A DNA stretch of 12,164 nucleotides. It comes from an uncultured bacterium. GTDB lineage: Bacteria; Desulfobacterota; Desulfobulbia; Desulfobulbales; Desulfobulbaceae. The notes under the pieces were generated by a model. The model had not been told where the DNA came from, made no database searches, and saw nothing but the letters and a program-made list of their open reading frames with translations. The DNA lies in the NCBI GenBank assembly GCA_903896915.1, contig CAITZN010000253.1:1-12164 (forward strand), written 5' to 3'. Both the position numbers and the translations under genes were made by a program. The stretch's first letter is position 1. Every line of letters starts with the position of its first letter. Positions 6,796 to 12,164 of this stretch are shown in pieces.

Positions 6796-7320
6796 ATGAA
6801 CGACACATACATACTCCCCCCCCCCAGCAAAAAAGACGGTCCCTCCATCGCCCTGTATCCTGGGACCTTTGACCCCATCACCAATGGTCATATTGACATC
6901 ATTAAGCGTGGACTCCACCTTTTTGACAAGATCATCGTCACCGTCGGTATTAACATTCAGAAAACGCCGCTCTTCTCACTTGAGGAGCGCTGCGACCTGA
7001 TCCGCGAATGTTTTACAGAGTTCAACGGACGGGTCGAGGTTGACTACACCGATGGTCTCGTTGTCGATTATGCCCTGAAAAACAACGCCCATGCCATCAT
7101 TCGCGGCCTGCGCGCGGTCTCGGATTTTGACTACGAATTCCAATTGGCGCTGATGAACAGAAGACTGGAACGCTCCGTGGAAACGGTTTTTCTTATGACG
7201 GGGTTTCGCTGGATTTACATCAGTTCAACCGGAATCAAAAACGCAGCCCGCTACAAGGGGAACATCACCGGACTAGTACCTGTGCATGTTGAAAAGGCCT
7301 TGCAGGAAAAATTTGCCTGA
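6796..7320 (+). CDS. coaD: phosphopantetheine adenylyltransferase
   Basis: 174 residues. CoaD joins 4'-phosphopantetheine to AMP from ATP, giving dephospho-CoA, the penultimate step of coenzyme A synthesis in the cytoplasm. The nucleotidyltransferase signature YPGTFDPITNGH is at 21-32, with the ATP-binding T-x-G-H. IRGLRAVSDFDYE (102-114) and ISSTGIKNAARYKGNITGLV (142-161) complete the active site. The usual protein starts a few residues before YPGTFDP, so this one carries an extension of about 16 residues, part of it encoded by a run of ten C at 6816-6825 (Leu-Pro-Pro-Pro). No in-frame standard start codon lies after the run, so ATG 6796 is used; its ribosome binding site is weak. The stop overlaps the ATG of the Rieske gene by one base. 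Confidence 0.96.
   Translation: MNDTYILPPPSKKDGPSIALYPGTFDPITNGHIDIIKRGLHLFDKIIVTVGINIQKTPLFSLEERCDLIRECFTEFNGRVEVDYTDGLVVDYALKNNAHAIIRGLRAVSDFDYEFQLALMNRRLERSVETVFLMTGFRWIYISSTGIKNAARYKGNITGLVPVHVEKALQEKFA
6816..6825 (+). repeat. run of ten C inside the 5' end of coaD
   Basis: Ten consecutive C occupy codons 7-10 of coaD. Runs of this length slip readily during replication and are also prone to sequencing error. A change of one base would shift the coaD frame. Confidence 0.95.
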
Positions 7321-7778
7321 TGGGTTCGCCTGCTCCCGGAAAAAACAGCTGTTCTGCACCTCAGGATAGCAACCGCCGCAGCCTGCTGGCACGAGGCGCG
7401 CAATGGGCGGCGGCAATAGCTGCAGCCCTCTTTCTCTACCCCCTGCTCCGATTCACTGCCTTCCGGGTACCGCCCAAACCCCGCCTGATTGAGGTCCCAG
7501 CCCCACTCCCCTTAAGCGGTGTCCACACCGGGCACGATTTCATCCTCTTTGCGACCAGTGACGGCGTGACCGCTGTCTCCCGCATCTGCCCCCACCTTGG
7601 CTGCCGGGTCAACTACCAGCAGGATAAGCAGTATATCGAATGCCCCTGCCACCAGAGCCGTTTCACCCCAGAGGGCAGATGGATAGCCGGGCCAGCGAAG
7701 AAAAATCTGCCCATCTATGAAGTCACTCTCAAAAATGATGCTGAAGGCCGGGCAACCGCCTATGTGGTAAAGCTCTAA
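7320..7778 (+). CDS. Rieske [2Fe-2S] protein of a cytochrome b complex
   Basis: 152 residues, with its ATG overlapping the coaD stop. The protein carries electrons from quinol, at the Qo site of a cytochrome b, to a downstream acceptor. An N-terminal NRRSLLARG (18-26) resembles a twin-arginine signal and is followed by a hydrophobic anchor at about 28-46. The C-terminal domain has both cluster-binding boxes: CPHLGC (90-95) and CPCHQS (108-113). Cys90, His92, Cys108 and His111 would bind the cluster, and Cys95 with Cys110 would form the usual disulfide, all typical of high-potential Rieske proteins of bc and b6f complexes rather than of dioxygenase ferredoxins. The next gene, overlapping by one base, encodes its cytochrome b partner. 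Confidence 0.93.
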   Translation: MGSPAPGKNSCSAPQDSNRRSLLARGAQWAAAIAAALFLYPLLRFTAFRVPPKPRLIEVPAPLPLSGVHTGHDFILFATSDGVTAVSRICPHLGCRVNYQQDKQYIECPCHQSRFTPEGRWIAGPAKKNLPIYEVTLKNDAEGRATAYVVKL

Positions 7779-8647
7779 TGGCCGCTAGCGCAGGAAAAAA
7801 CAATTGGTTGGCGCCGTTGCGGTTTCTAAGTGTTTATCCCTGGGGCGGCGGGGCACTGATCAGCCTCTACCTCTCTATCCTTTCGGGGATTGTTGTCGCC
7901 CTGCAGTTCAACGCCTTCGAACCGTTTTATTCGACCACCGCCATCGAACTGGTAGTGCCCTATGGTTCCTTCTGGCGGGCCCTGCACTACTATTCAAGCC
8001 AGGCCTTTTTCCTGCTGCTGGTAGTGCATCTGGGAGTAGTGGTGTGGAAAAATGAAGCAGAATATACGAGAAGTGCCTGGATACGGTTGTGCGCCACCCT
8101 TCCCTGTGGCCTACTGCTGCTGTTCACCGGATATGTGCTCAGAGGTGACGCCACCGGCGAGGCGGCAGGAACCATTGCCGAACACATCTGTCTGGCCGTT
8201 CCCCTGATCGGGACGCAGGTCAATGATCTCTTCTTCGACCTTGCCGACAGCGGGGTCAACAAGGTGTACGCCCATCATGTTATTGGCCTGGTGGTCTTGG
8301 GGGGGATGGCCGCCTGGCCGCATCTCAGACGCTATACCGTCCGCTGGCGCGACCATCTTGTCCTTATCCTGCTGACCATCCTGCTCTCCATCGTCCTTGC
8401 CGCACCGATGGAGCCAAACCGCTTCGGCCTGCTCTTTATCGCCGGTCCCTGGTTCTTTCTCGGCCTGCAGGAACTGCTCCGCTCACTGTCACCCTTTATT
8501 GCGGGAGTAGTAACCCCGCTGCTGCCTCTCGGCCTGCTGTTCTGGCTACCAAAAACCGCACCTGCCCGCACCTATGCGCTGCTGGCCATCATCCTCTGGC
8601 TCTTGGCCTACGGTGTCCTCACCTTCTTCTGCGTCCAGCGAATCTAA
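7778..8647 (+). CDS. b6-type cytochrome b of a Rieske complex
   Basis: 289 residues with several membrane spans. The heme-binding His pairs are His70/His84 (13 residues between) and His167/His182 (14 between); the 14-residue spacing of the second pair is the hallmark of cytochrome b6 rather than mitochondrial-type cytochrome b. The first half matches the family (FWRALHYYSSQAFFLLLVVH, then LLFTGYVLRGD). Residues about 210-289 correspond in position to the start of subunit IV (PMEPN, 210-214), but where the PEWY quinol-oxidation motif is expected the sequence reads GPWF (223-226). The protein is therefore longer than b6 alone (about 215 residues) but shorter than full cytochrome b (about 380). 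It presumably passes electrons between quinol and the Rieske protein. No cytochrome c gene follows; the next gene is convergent, 28 bases away. Confidence 0.88.
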   Translation: MAASAGKNNWLAPLRFLSVYPWGGGALISLYLSILSGIVVALQFNAFEPFYSTTAIELVVPYGSFWRALHYYSSQAFFLLLVVHLGVVVWKNEAEYTRSAWIRLCATLPCGLLLLFTGYVLRGDATGEAAGTIAEHICLAVPLIGTQVNDLFFDLADSGVNKVYAHHVIGLVVLGGMAAWPHLRRYTVRWRDHLVLILLTILLSIVLAAPMEPNRFGLLFIAGPWFFLGLQELLRSLSPFIAGVVTPLLPLGLLFWLPKTAPARTYALLAIILWLLAYGVLTFFCVQRI

Positions 8648-8675
8648 ACCAACTCCATCCCCAACCGTACGGCAC

Positions 8676-10133
8676 TCAATCGGCCCGCAGCAGGGACAAT
8701 CGCTCCGGGGCAAGAAAACGGTCAAGCAGCACCTCACCATCGAGACTGTCAAGCGGAGTGATTGAAGACGCCACCACCTGCCGGTACATCTGCTCGACGA
8801 TTGCTCCATACTGGGCAAGATTATGATGAGCTCGCAGCAAACACCGATTATTTTCAACCACAGAGTAGAGGTCGTTAGGGTTAGGCAAAGCTGAGGGACC
8901 GATTTCGACAGCCTGTTCAGGGGCTTGCGCCAACCGGTGGAGCACAGCTTCCTGCAAGGGTTCATCAAGTCGGCCAAAATCTACCAGTCCATCATGAATC
9001 CAGGAGGCCAATAGCTGTTCCAGATCGTCTGGGGAAGGGCTGCGCCCATAGGCGGCGAGATTACGCCTCAGCCCGTTAAGAGCTGCAACTTGCAGCCGAT
9101 CATGACCTATCCAGTTCTCAGGAATATTGAGACGATCATAGCTCCAAGGCAATACTATCCCTTCCTGCCGAAAACCGGCGGTTATCTCAGGGAGGTTACG
9201 GCCGCAGACCGGGGTGCCGACCGACCACGGCTCCAGAAAGGCCATGCCAAACCCCTCGGCCACACTGGTGGTGACCACACCGCTTGCCAGCTTGAGCAGA
9301 TCAATAAAGCTCGGGCCCGCCTGCCCCACTGCTTCAAACTCCACCGGCAACTCCAATACCGCTGCAATCTCCTTCCAGCGGTCATAACGCCCACGCTCCG
9401 CAGGGTTCTCCGGCCCTGAAGTGACCGCAAACCGTGTCCCCGTAGGGGCCAAAGCCGACCAGAGAAGAAATTCGCCCAGGTTTTTCCTGCGAATGGCCCT
9501 GGTTGGGTAGAGCCACAGCGGTGCTTCGGCTTCAGGCAATATCGGTTCTTTTTCTGCAACCTGCCCAAGATCGACCGGATTGGGGAGAAGATGGAGATGG
9601 TTCTGGTCTAGTCCGGCATCGAGCAGATATTGGTAATCTCGGCGGCTCAGCACGGCATAGTGCACATGATCGGCCTGCGGATAGAGGAGGCGAGATAAGG
9701 TGCTCTTGCTGCCGTCTGCCATCTGAGCCAGCATTGCCCGATAATTGCCCGGACGGCCGTCTTCGGCAAAATCATGAATTTGGAAGAGAAAGTGCTCGCC
9801 CTGTTCAGCCAGGGCGAGCAGGGCTGGGGGCAACACAAGACTCTTGCCCAAACTGTGGTTGTGCACATGCCAGACATCCGGAGGGCCTGCCAGCGCCTCG
9901 GTGGCAGCAGCATGCATCTGCGCTGCCAATGCCAACGGGGAGATCGCGGGACGGATCGCCTCATACTGCAAGCCCGGGATAACCCTAAAAGCCCCGGGAA
10001 AGTCGAACGGGGGCGGCTTGCCAGTGAGAACGACCGTGGAAACACCTCGGTCGCGCAAGGCATTCTGCTGGTGACAGATAATCCTGGTTACGCCGCCAAA
10101 TTGCAGATGGTAATGGACAATAGCTATCCGCAT
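8676..10133 (-). CDS. GT4-family glycosyltransferase with a long C-terminal extension
   Basis: 485 residues; the ATG at 10133 lies 3 bases after the stop of gpgS, so the two are probably cotranscribed. It shows GT-B, GT4 features: an N-terminal GGVTRI loop (13-18), HVHNHS (89-94), PNPVDL (184-189), the donor-phosphate motif TRAIRRKN (211-218) and the retaining E-x7-E motif at Glu293 to Glu301 in AEGFGMAFLEP. Such enzymes move a sugar from a nucleotide donor onto an acceptor in the cytoplasm. Residues from about 340 to 485 extend well past the sugar-donor motif, making it longer than many GT4 enzymes (about 370-420 residues); the extension is mostly helical-looking and not recognised. Next to gpgS, the acceptor could be glucosyl-3-phosphoglycerate or glucosylglycerate, which is inference. 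Confidence 0.85.
   Translation of the reverse strand: MRIAIVHYHLQFGGVTRIICHQQNALRDRGVSTVVLTGKPPPFDFPGAFRVIPGLQYEAIRPAISPLALAAQMHAAATEALAGPPDVWHVHNHSLGKSLVLPPALLALAEQGEHFLFQIHDFAEDGRPGNYRAMLAQMADGSKSTLSRLLYPQADHVHYAVLSRRDYQYLLDAGLDQNHLHLLPNPVDLGQVAEKEPILPEAEAPLWLYPTRAIRRKNLGEFLLWSALAPTGTRFAVTSGPENPAERGRYDRWKEIAAVLELPVEFEAVGQAGPSFIDLLKLASGVVTTSVAEGFGMAFLEPWSVGTPVCGRNLPEITAGFRQEGIVLPWSYDRLNIPENWIGHDRLQVAALNGLRRNLAAYGRSPSPDDLEQLLASWIHDGLVDFGRLDEPLQEAVLHRLAQAPEQAVEIGPSALPNPNDLYSVVENNRCLLRAHHNLAQYGAIVEQMYRQVVASSITPLDSLDGEVLLDRFLAPERLSLLRAD
9793..9820. repeat. perfect 11-bp inverted repeat inside the GT4 gene
   Basis: TGCTCGCCCTG (9793-9803) and CAGGGCGAGCA (9810-9820) are exact reverse complements with a 6-base spacer. 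The element is GC-rich and would form a stable hairpin in the mRNA of the leftward gene, in the part that encodes LLALAEQGEHF. No T-tract follows on either strand. Confidence 0.85.
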
Positions 10134-10136
10134 CGC

Positions 10137-11186
10137 TCACGTTCCGCAGGTTGCCGTCATGGGCTCGTTGACGTAGGCGATACTCCCGGTCGATAACAAA
10201 CCGCCTTGCCTCCCCCTTCCCCACATTTGCCGGTAGGCCGGCATTTCCTGCATCGGAGGACGTTCATGCTCAATGAGATGACTCACCTCCTGATGATTGC
10301 ATCGCCCCTGCTGCCGAAATTGCCGCAGACCACCTTTACCTTGTGGTGCTTCAAGCAGAATGCCCCGCGCTCGCAAGCGCCTTCCGATCACCTGTAAAAC
10401 AGCAAAGGAGGTTTTGCCAAGCTCTTGATTGGTTCGACTGCGGTGCCTCCGCTCCTCCATGTCGGTCTGGGCAAAAACACCAAGTCCGCCCAGAGCATAG
10501 GCATCAATAAGATGCGCGGTCTCCACCCCGTAGCCCACCGGGAAGGCCAGCTGTTCGAGGATCTCCCGACGCACGGCATACTCACCGGCCAGCGGTTGAA
10601 TCAGCGCAGTCAACTCCGGGAAGTAAAGAGAAAACAGCGGACGAATCAGGATTTCAGTCACCCGACCGCCGCCAAAGACTCGATCAGCTTCATCACTGCC
10701 TAAGGGCCGATCATAGAAGGACTTGACATAGCCGATCTCAGGACGGTGCAGAAGAGGGCCGACCAGACCGGTGACAAAACGGGGATGAATATTGCTGATA
10801 TCGCCATCGACAAAAACAATGATATCGCCCTTGAGTTGATAAACCGCCTTCCAGAGATTTTCGCCCTTGCCGCTATAGTGGCCCATTTCCGGAAGAATAT
10901 CCGCAGCCCGGTAGACATCAGCCCCCGCGGTAGCCGCCAACTCCAGCGTCCCGTCAACGGAACCGGAGTCGATCACCGCTATCTCATCGAGCAGGAGATG
11001 CCTTTCTTGCAGTTCCGAACGCATTTGCGCCACCACCATTGCGATGGTTGCGGCTTCATTCAAGGTCGGGATACAGAGGGAAATGGACTGCCCCTGATCC
11101 TTCTTCCTCCTCACCAAGTTGCCAATGTCAGAAAATTGCGCATGGTGAAAGGTATTGGTTTCCAGCCATTGGCCGGTAGTATCCAT
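10137..11186 (-). CDS. gpgS: glucosyl-3-phosphoglycerate synthase-like glycosyltransferase
   Basis: 349 residues from ATG 11186, chosen because GGAG lies 7 bases upstream; an in-frame ATG at 11324 would add 46 residues that look unrelated to the family and would overlap the previous gene. GpgS transfers glucose from a nucleotide donor to 3-phosphoglycerate, the first step to glucosylglycerate. The GT-A fold shows as CIPTLNEAATIAMVV (38-52), DSGSVDGT (73-80), GKGENLWKAV (106-115) and the metal-binding DGD at 127-129. IGYVKSFYDRP (151-161), GGGRVTE (172-178) and GYGVETAHLIDAY (218-230) are features I associate with GpgS enzymes. The end, HERPPMQEMPAYR (307-319), also fits. The nearby GT4 enzyme may act next. 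No glucosyl-3-phosphoglycerate phosphatase is in the window. A different GT2-like acceptor cannot be excluded. Confidence 0.82.
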   Translation of the reverse strand: MDTTGQWLETNTFHHAQFSDIGNLVRRKKDQGQSISLCIPTLNEAATIAMVVAQMRSELQERHLLLDEIAVIDSGSVDGTLELAATAGADVYRAADILPEMGHYSGKGENLWKAVYQLKGDIIVFVDGDISNIHPRFVTGLVGPLLHRPEIGYVKSFYDRPLGSDEADRVFGGGRVTEILIRPLFSLYFPELTALIQPLAGEYAVRREILEQLAFPVGYGVETAHLIDAYALGGLGVFAQTDMEERRHRSRTNQELGKTSFAVLQVIGRRLRARGILLEAPQGKGGLRQFRQQGRCNHQEVSHLIEHERPPMQEMPAYRQMWGRGRQGGLLSTGSIAYVNEPMTATCGT

Positions 11187-11213
11187 AACACCACTCCAGA
11201 AAGTCCTGTCTTC

Positions 11214-11226
11214 GTGCCAGCGGCAC
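11214..11226 (-). other. small stem-loop upstream of gpgS
   Basis: GTGCC (11214-11218) and GGCAC (11222-11226) pair perfectly around a 3-base loop. In the leftward transcript it lies between the T-rich tract at 11229-11244 and the gpgS ribosome binding site, so it would sit in the untranslated leader. Confidence 0.35.
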
Positions 11227-11228
11227 CA

Positions 11229-11267
11229 GAAAAAAATAGAAAATCGGCCCGAGACAACCGCCCCGGG
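11229..11267 (-). terminator. candidate intrinsic terminator between the Cys-containing gene and gpgS
   Basis: Read leftward, CCCGGG (11267-11262) pairs with CTCGGG (11253-11248) with one G-U pair across an 8-base loop. A T-rich tract follows after a few bases (11244-11229, with seven T in its longest run). This fits a rho-independent terminator for the gene ending at 11305. If it is active, gpgS needs read-through or a promoter of its own, and no good promoter was seen in the 40 bases left before its start. Confidence 0.5.
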
Positions 11268-11304
11268 AGCCAACACGTACATAGCGGTTTTATAATAAGC
11301 CGCC

Positions 11305-12164
11305 TTATTTCCGACTGAGCTCAAACTTGATGGTTCTCTTACCGGTTTCTTTGATTTCCGGTTTATTCAGCGGATCTTCCTTGGTGTCAGCAAGCCGTTT
11401 GTCCTTGGGCGAACCGCTAAACGGACCCCATTCGGCGGCTTCCAGAGGAACATCCCGCACCTTTTTTTCAGGAGACGGATTGTGATTGATAGTATCGCAG
11501 GAACCTGTGGCATTTTCTTTGACCGCAATCTGAGCTGTGCCATTTCGAGATGTCGCATCAATCTTGACGAAGTAATATCCATCTTCAAGAAACCGAACCC
11601 TGATCCGGGCATCCTTATTGACAGTGTCCCCTTTCTTGCCGGCGCTTTCATCGGAAAGACCGGTTACGGAAATGTCGGTGTTCGTATTTTTCGTATAGGT
11701 TCTCCGCCCCTCGTACTCAGGGGTACACCGGTGACAATCATCCTCTTCCGAGACGTCAAACTTTTCCGACCCTGAGTATTCCAGATCGCCGGTGGCAGAG
11801 CGGCGGCCGGTTTTCTCCAGCTCCCATTGTTGTTTGGAGGAACTAATCTCTTTATCGCTCCGTATAAACTTGCCATCACGCTTGTTGCAGTATACTGCTC
11901 GTTCAGTATTTGTCTGATTGTCCTTGGCAAGGTCAACCAGGACGGAAACCTTGCCAAGATAGGGGCAAACCTCGAATTTGACCATCTGATCAACAAACAG
12001 CTCCGCCAGCCCGACCAGAGAGTCACCACCGCCGACATTGCTGGTCGAAACCGAGGCCAGCACGGTTTTTGTTCTCTTGTGTTTGCATGAGGCCTCAAGC
12101 AAGAGGGGCCCGGCATATCCGCCATCAACTTTGGGTGTGGCCACGACTTGCACCAGATATTCCG
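11305..12164 (-). CDS. unidentified Cys-containing protein (5' end missing)
   Basis: The frame is open to the window edge; a GTG at 12153 is possible as a start, but the reading continues in frame beyond it (EYLVQVVATP), so the gene probably begins outside. About 286 residues are visible, ending in KFELSRK. I do not recognise the family. It is rich in charged and polar residues, with seven Cys: single ones in ASCKHKR, EVCPYLG, YCNKRD and GSCDTIN, and a DCHRC pair. Alternating hydrophobic patterns (KFEVCPYLGKVSVLVDLA, and GYYFVKIDATSRNGTAQIAV near the end) suggest beta-strand domains, the latter a little like pre-peptidase C-terminal beta domains. Secretion cannot be judged without the N-terminus. 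A terminator-like hairpin separates it from gpgS. Confidence 0.7.
   Translation of the reverse strand, partial: EYLVQVVATPKVDGGYAGPLLLEASCKHKRTKTVLASVSTSNVGGGDSLVGLAELFVDQMVKFEVCPYLGKVSVLVDLAKDNQTNTERAVYCNKRDGKFIRSDKEISSSKQQWELEKTGRRSATGDLEYSGSEKFDVSEEDDCHRCTPEYEGRRTYTKNTNTDISVTGLSDESAGKKGDTVNKDARIRVRFLEDGYYFVKIDATSRNGTAQIAVKENATGSCDTINHNPSPEKKVRDVPLEAAEWGPFSGSPKDKRLADTKEDPLNKPEIKETGKRTIKFELSRK
11923..11958. repeat. perfect 10-bp inverted repeat inside the unidentified gene
   Basis: CTTGGCAAGG (11923-11932) and CCTTGCCAAG (11949-11958) are exact reverse complements separated by 16 bases. Each arm is itself nearly palindromic (TTGGCAA, TTGCCAA). It lies inside the coding region, where the leftward frame reads LGKVSVLVDLAKD. 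Confidence 0.85.

Noticed and set aside
6816..6825. C-run as proof of phase variation of coaD
   Set aside because: A single sequence cannot show length variation, and the gene is expected to be essential; kept only as an observation to check.
6258..6884. 208-codon minus-strand frame opposite rsmD and the start of coaD
   Set aside because: Antisense to RsmD and CoaD, whose motifs are unambiguous; no independent support.
8648..8675. Possible bidirectional terminator between the convergent cytochrome b and GT4 genes
   Set aside because: The 28-base gap holds only a short CCGTACGG palindrome and no T-tract, so a terminator is not supported.
10746..11318. 190-codon plus-strand frame opposite gpgS
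   Set aside because: The minus strand carries all GpgS motifs in order; the plus-strand frame shows no domain and is a shadow.
11187..11324. Longer gpgS start at ATG 11324
   Set aside because: The extra 46 residues read through the terminator-like hairpin and overlap the previous gene, whereas ATG 11186 has a well-spaced GGAG and gives the family-like length.

Overview
The window looks like a chromosomal segment of a Gram-negative anaerobe of the Desulfobacterota (former Deltaproteobacteria), with Desulfobulbales-like relatives most plausible. This is an inference from gene order (ilvB-ilvN followed by psd-pssA; rsmD-coaD), a two-gene Rieske/cytochrome b module and a moderately GC-rich coding style. 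No rRNA or other phylogenetic marker is present, so the assignment is not proven.

Layout: bases 1-430 are AT-richer than the rest. They hold the first codons of a leftward gene that leaves the window, plus broken leftward reading-frame pieces that may be a decayed gene. From about 435 to 8647 every gene runs rightward: a Trm5/TYW2-like methyltransferase, a membrane-anchored TPR protein, acetolactate synthase large and small subunits (ilvB, ilvN), phosphatidylserine decarboxylase (psd), phosphatidylserine synthase (pssA), the 16S rRNA methyltransferase gene rsmD, the CoA-biosynthesis gene coaD, a Rieske iron-sulfur protein and a b6-type cytochrome b. The last four are packed with gaps of 4 bases or 1-base stop/start overlaps. 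From 8676 to the end three genes run leftward: a GT4 glycosyltransferase, a glucosyl-3-phosphoglycerate synthase (gpgS) and a 5'-truncated Cys-containing protein of unknown function.

How the genes work together: IlvB and IlvN form the acetohydroxyacid synthase that starts branched-chain amino acid synthesis. A near-consensus sigma-70 promoter (TTGACA, 17 bases, TATATT) and a leader of roughly 180 bases precede ilvB. PssA and Psd are consecutive enzymes making phosphatidylethanolamine from CDP-diacylglycerol and serine. The Rieske and cytochrome b proteins should form a quinol-oxidising membrane complex, but the PEWY quinol-site motif appears to be replaced by GPWF and no cytochrome c gene is adjacent. 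GpgS and the GT4 enzyme form a tight leftward pair that could make glucosylglycerate or a further glycosylated derivative, the kind of compatible solute found in salt-stressed bacteria; the matching phosphatase is not in the window.

No CRISPR array, intact insertion sequence, tRNA or rRNA was seen. The points most worth a second look are the altered Qo motif of the cytochrome b, the GpgS/GT4 pair with its long C-terminal extension, the 10-C tract at the start of coaD, the absence of ilvC between ilvN and psd, and the decayed-looking left end.
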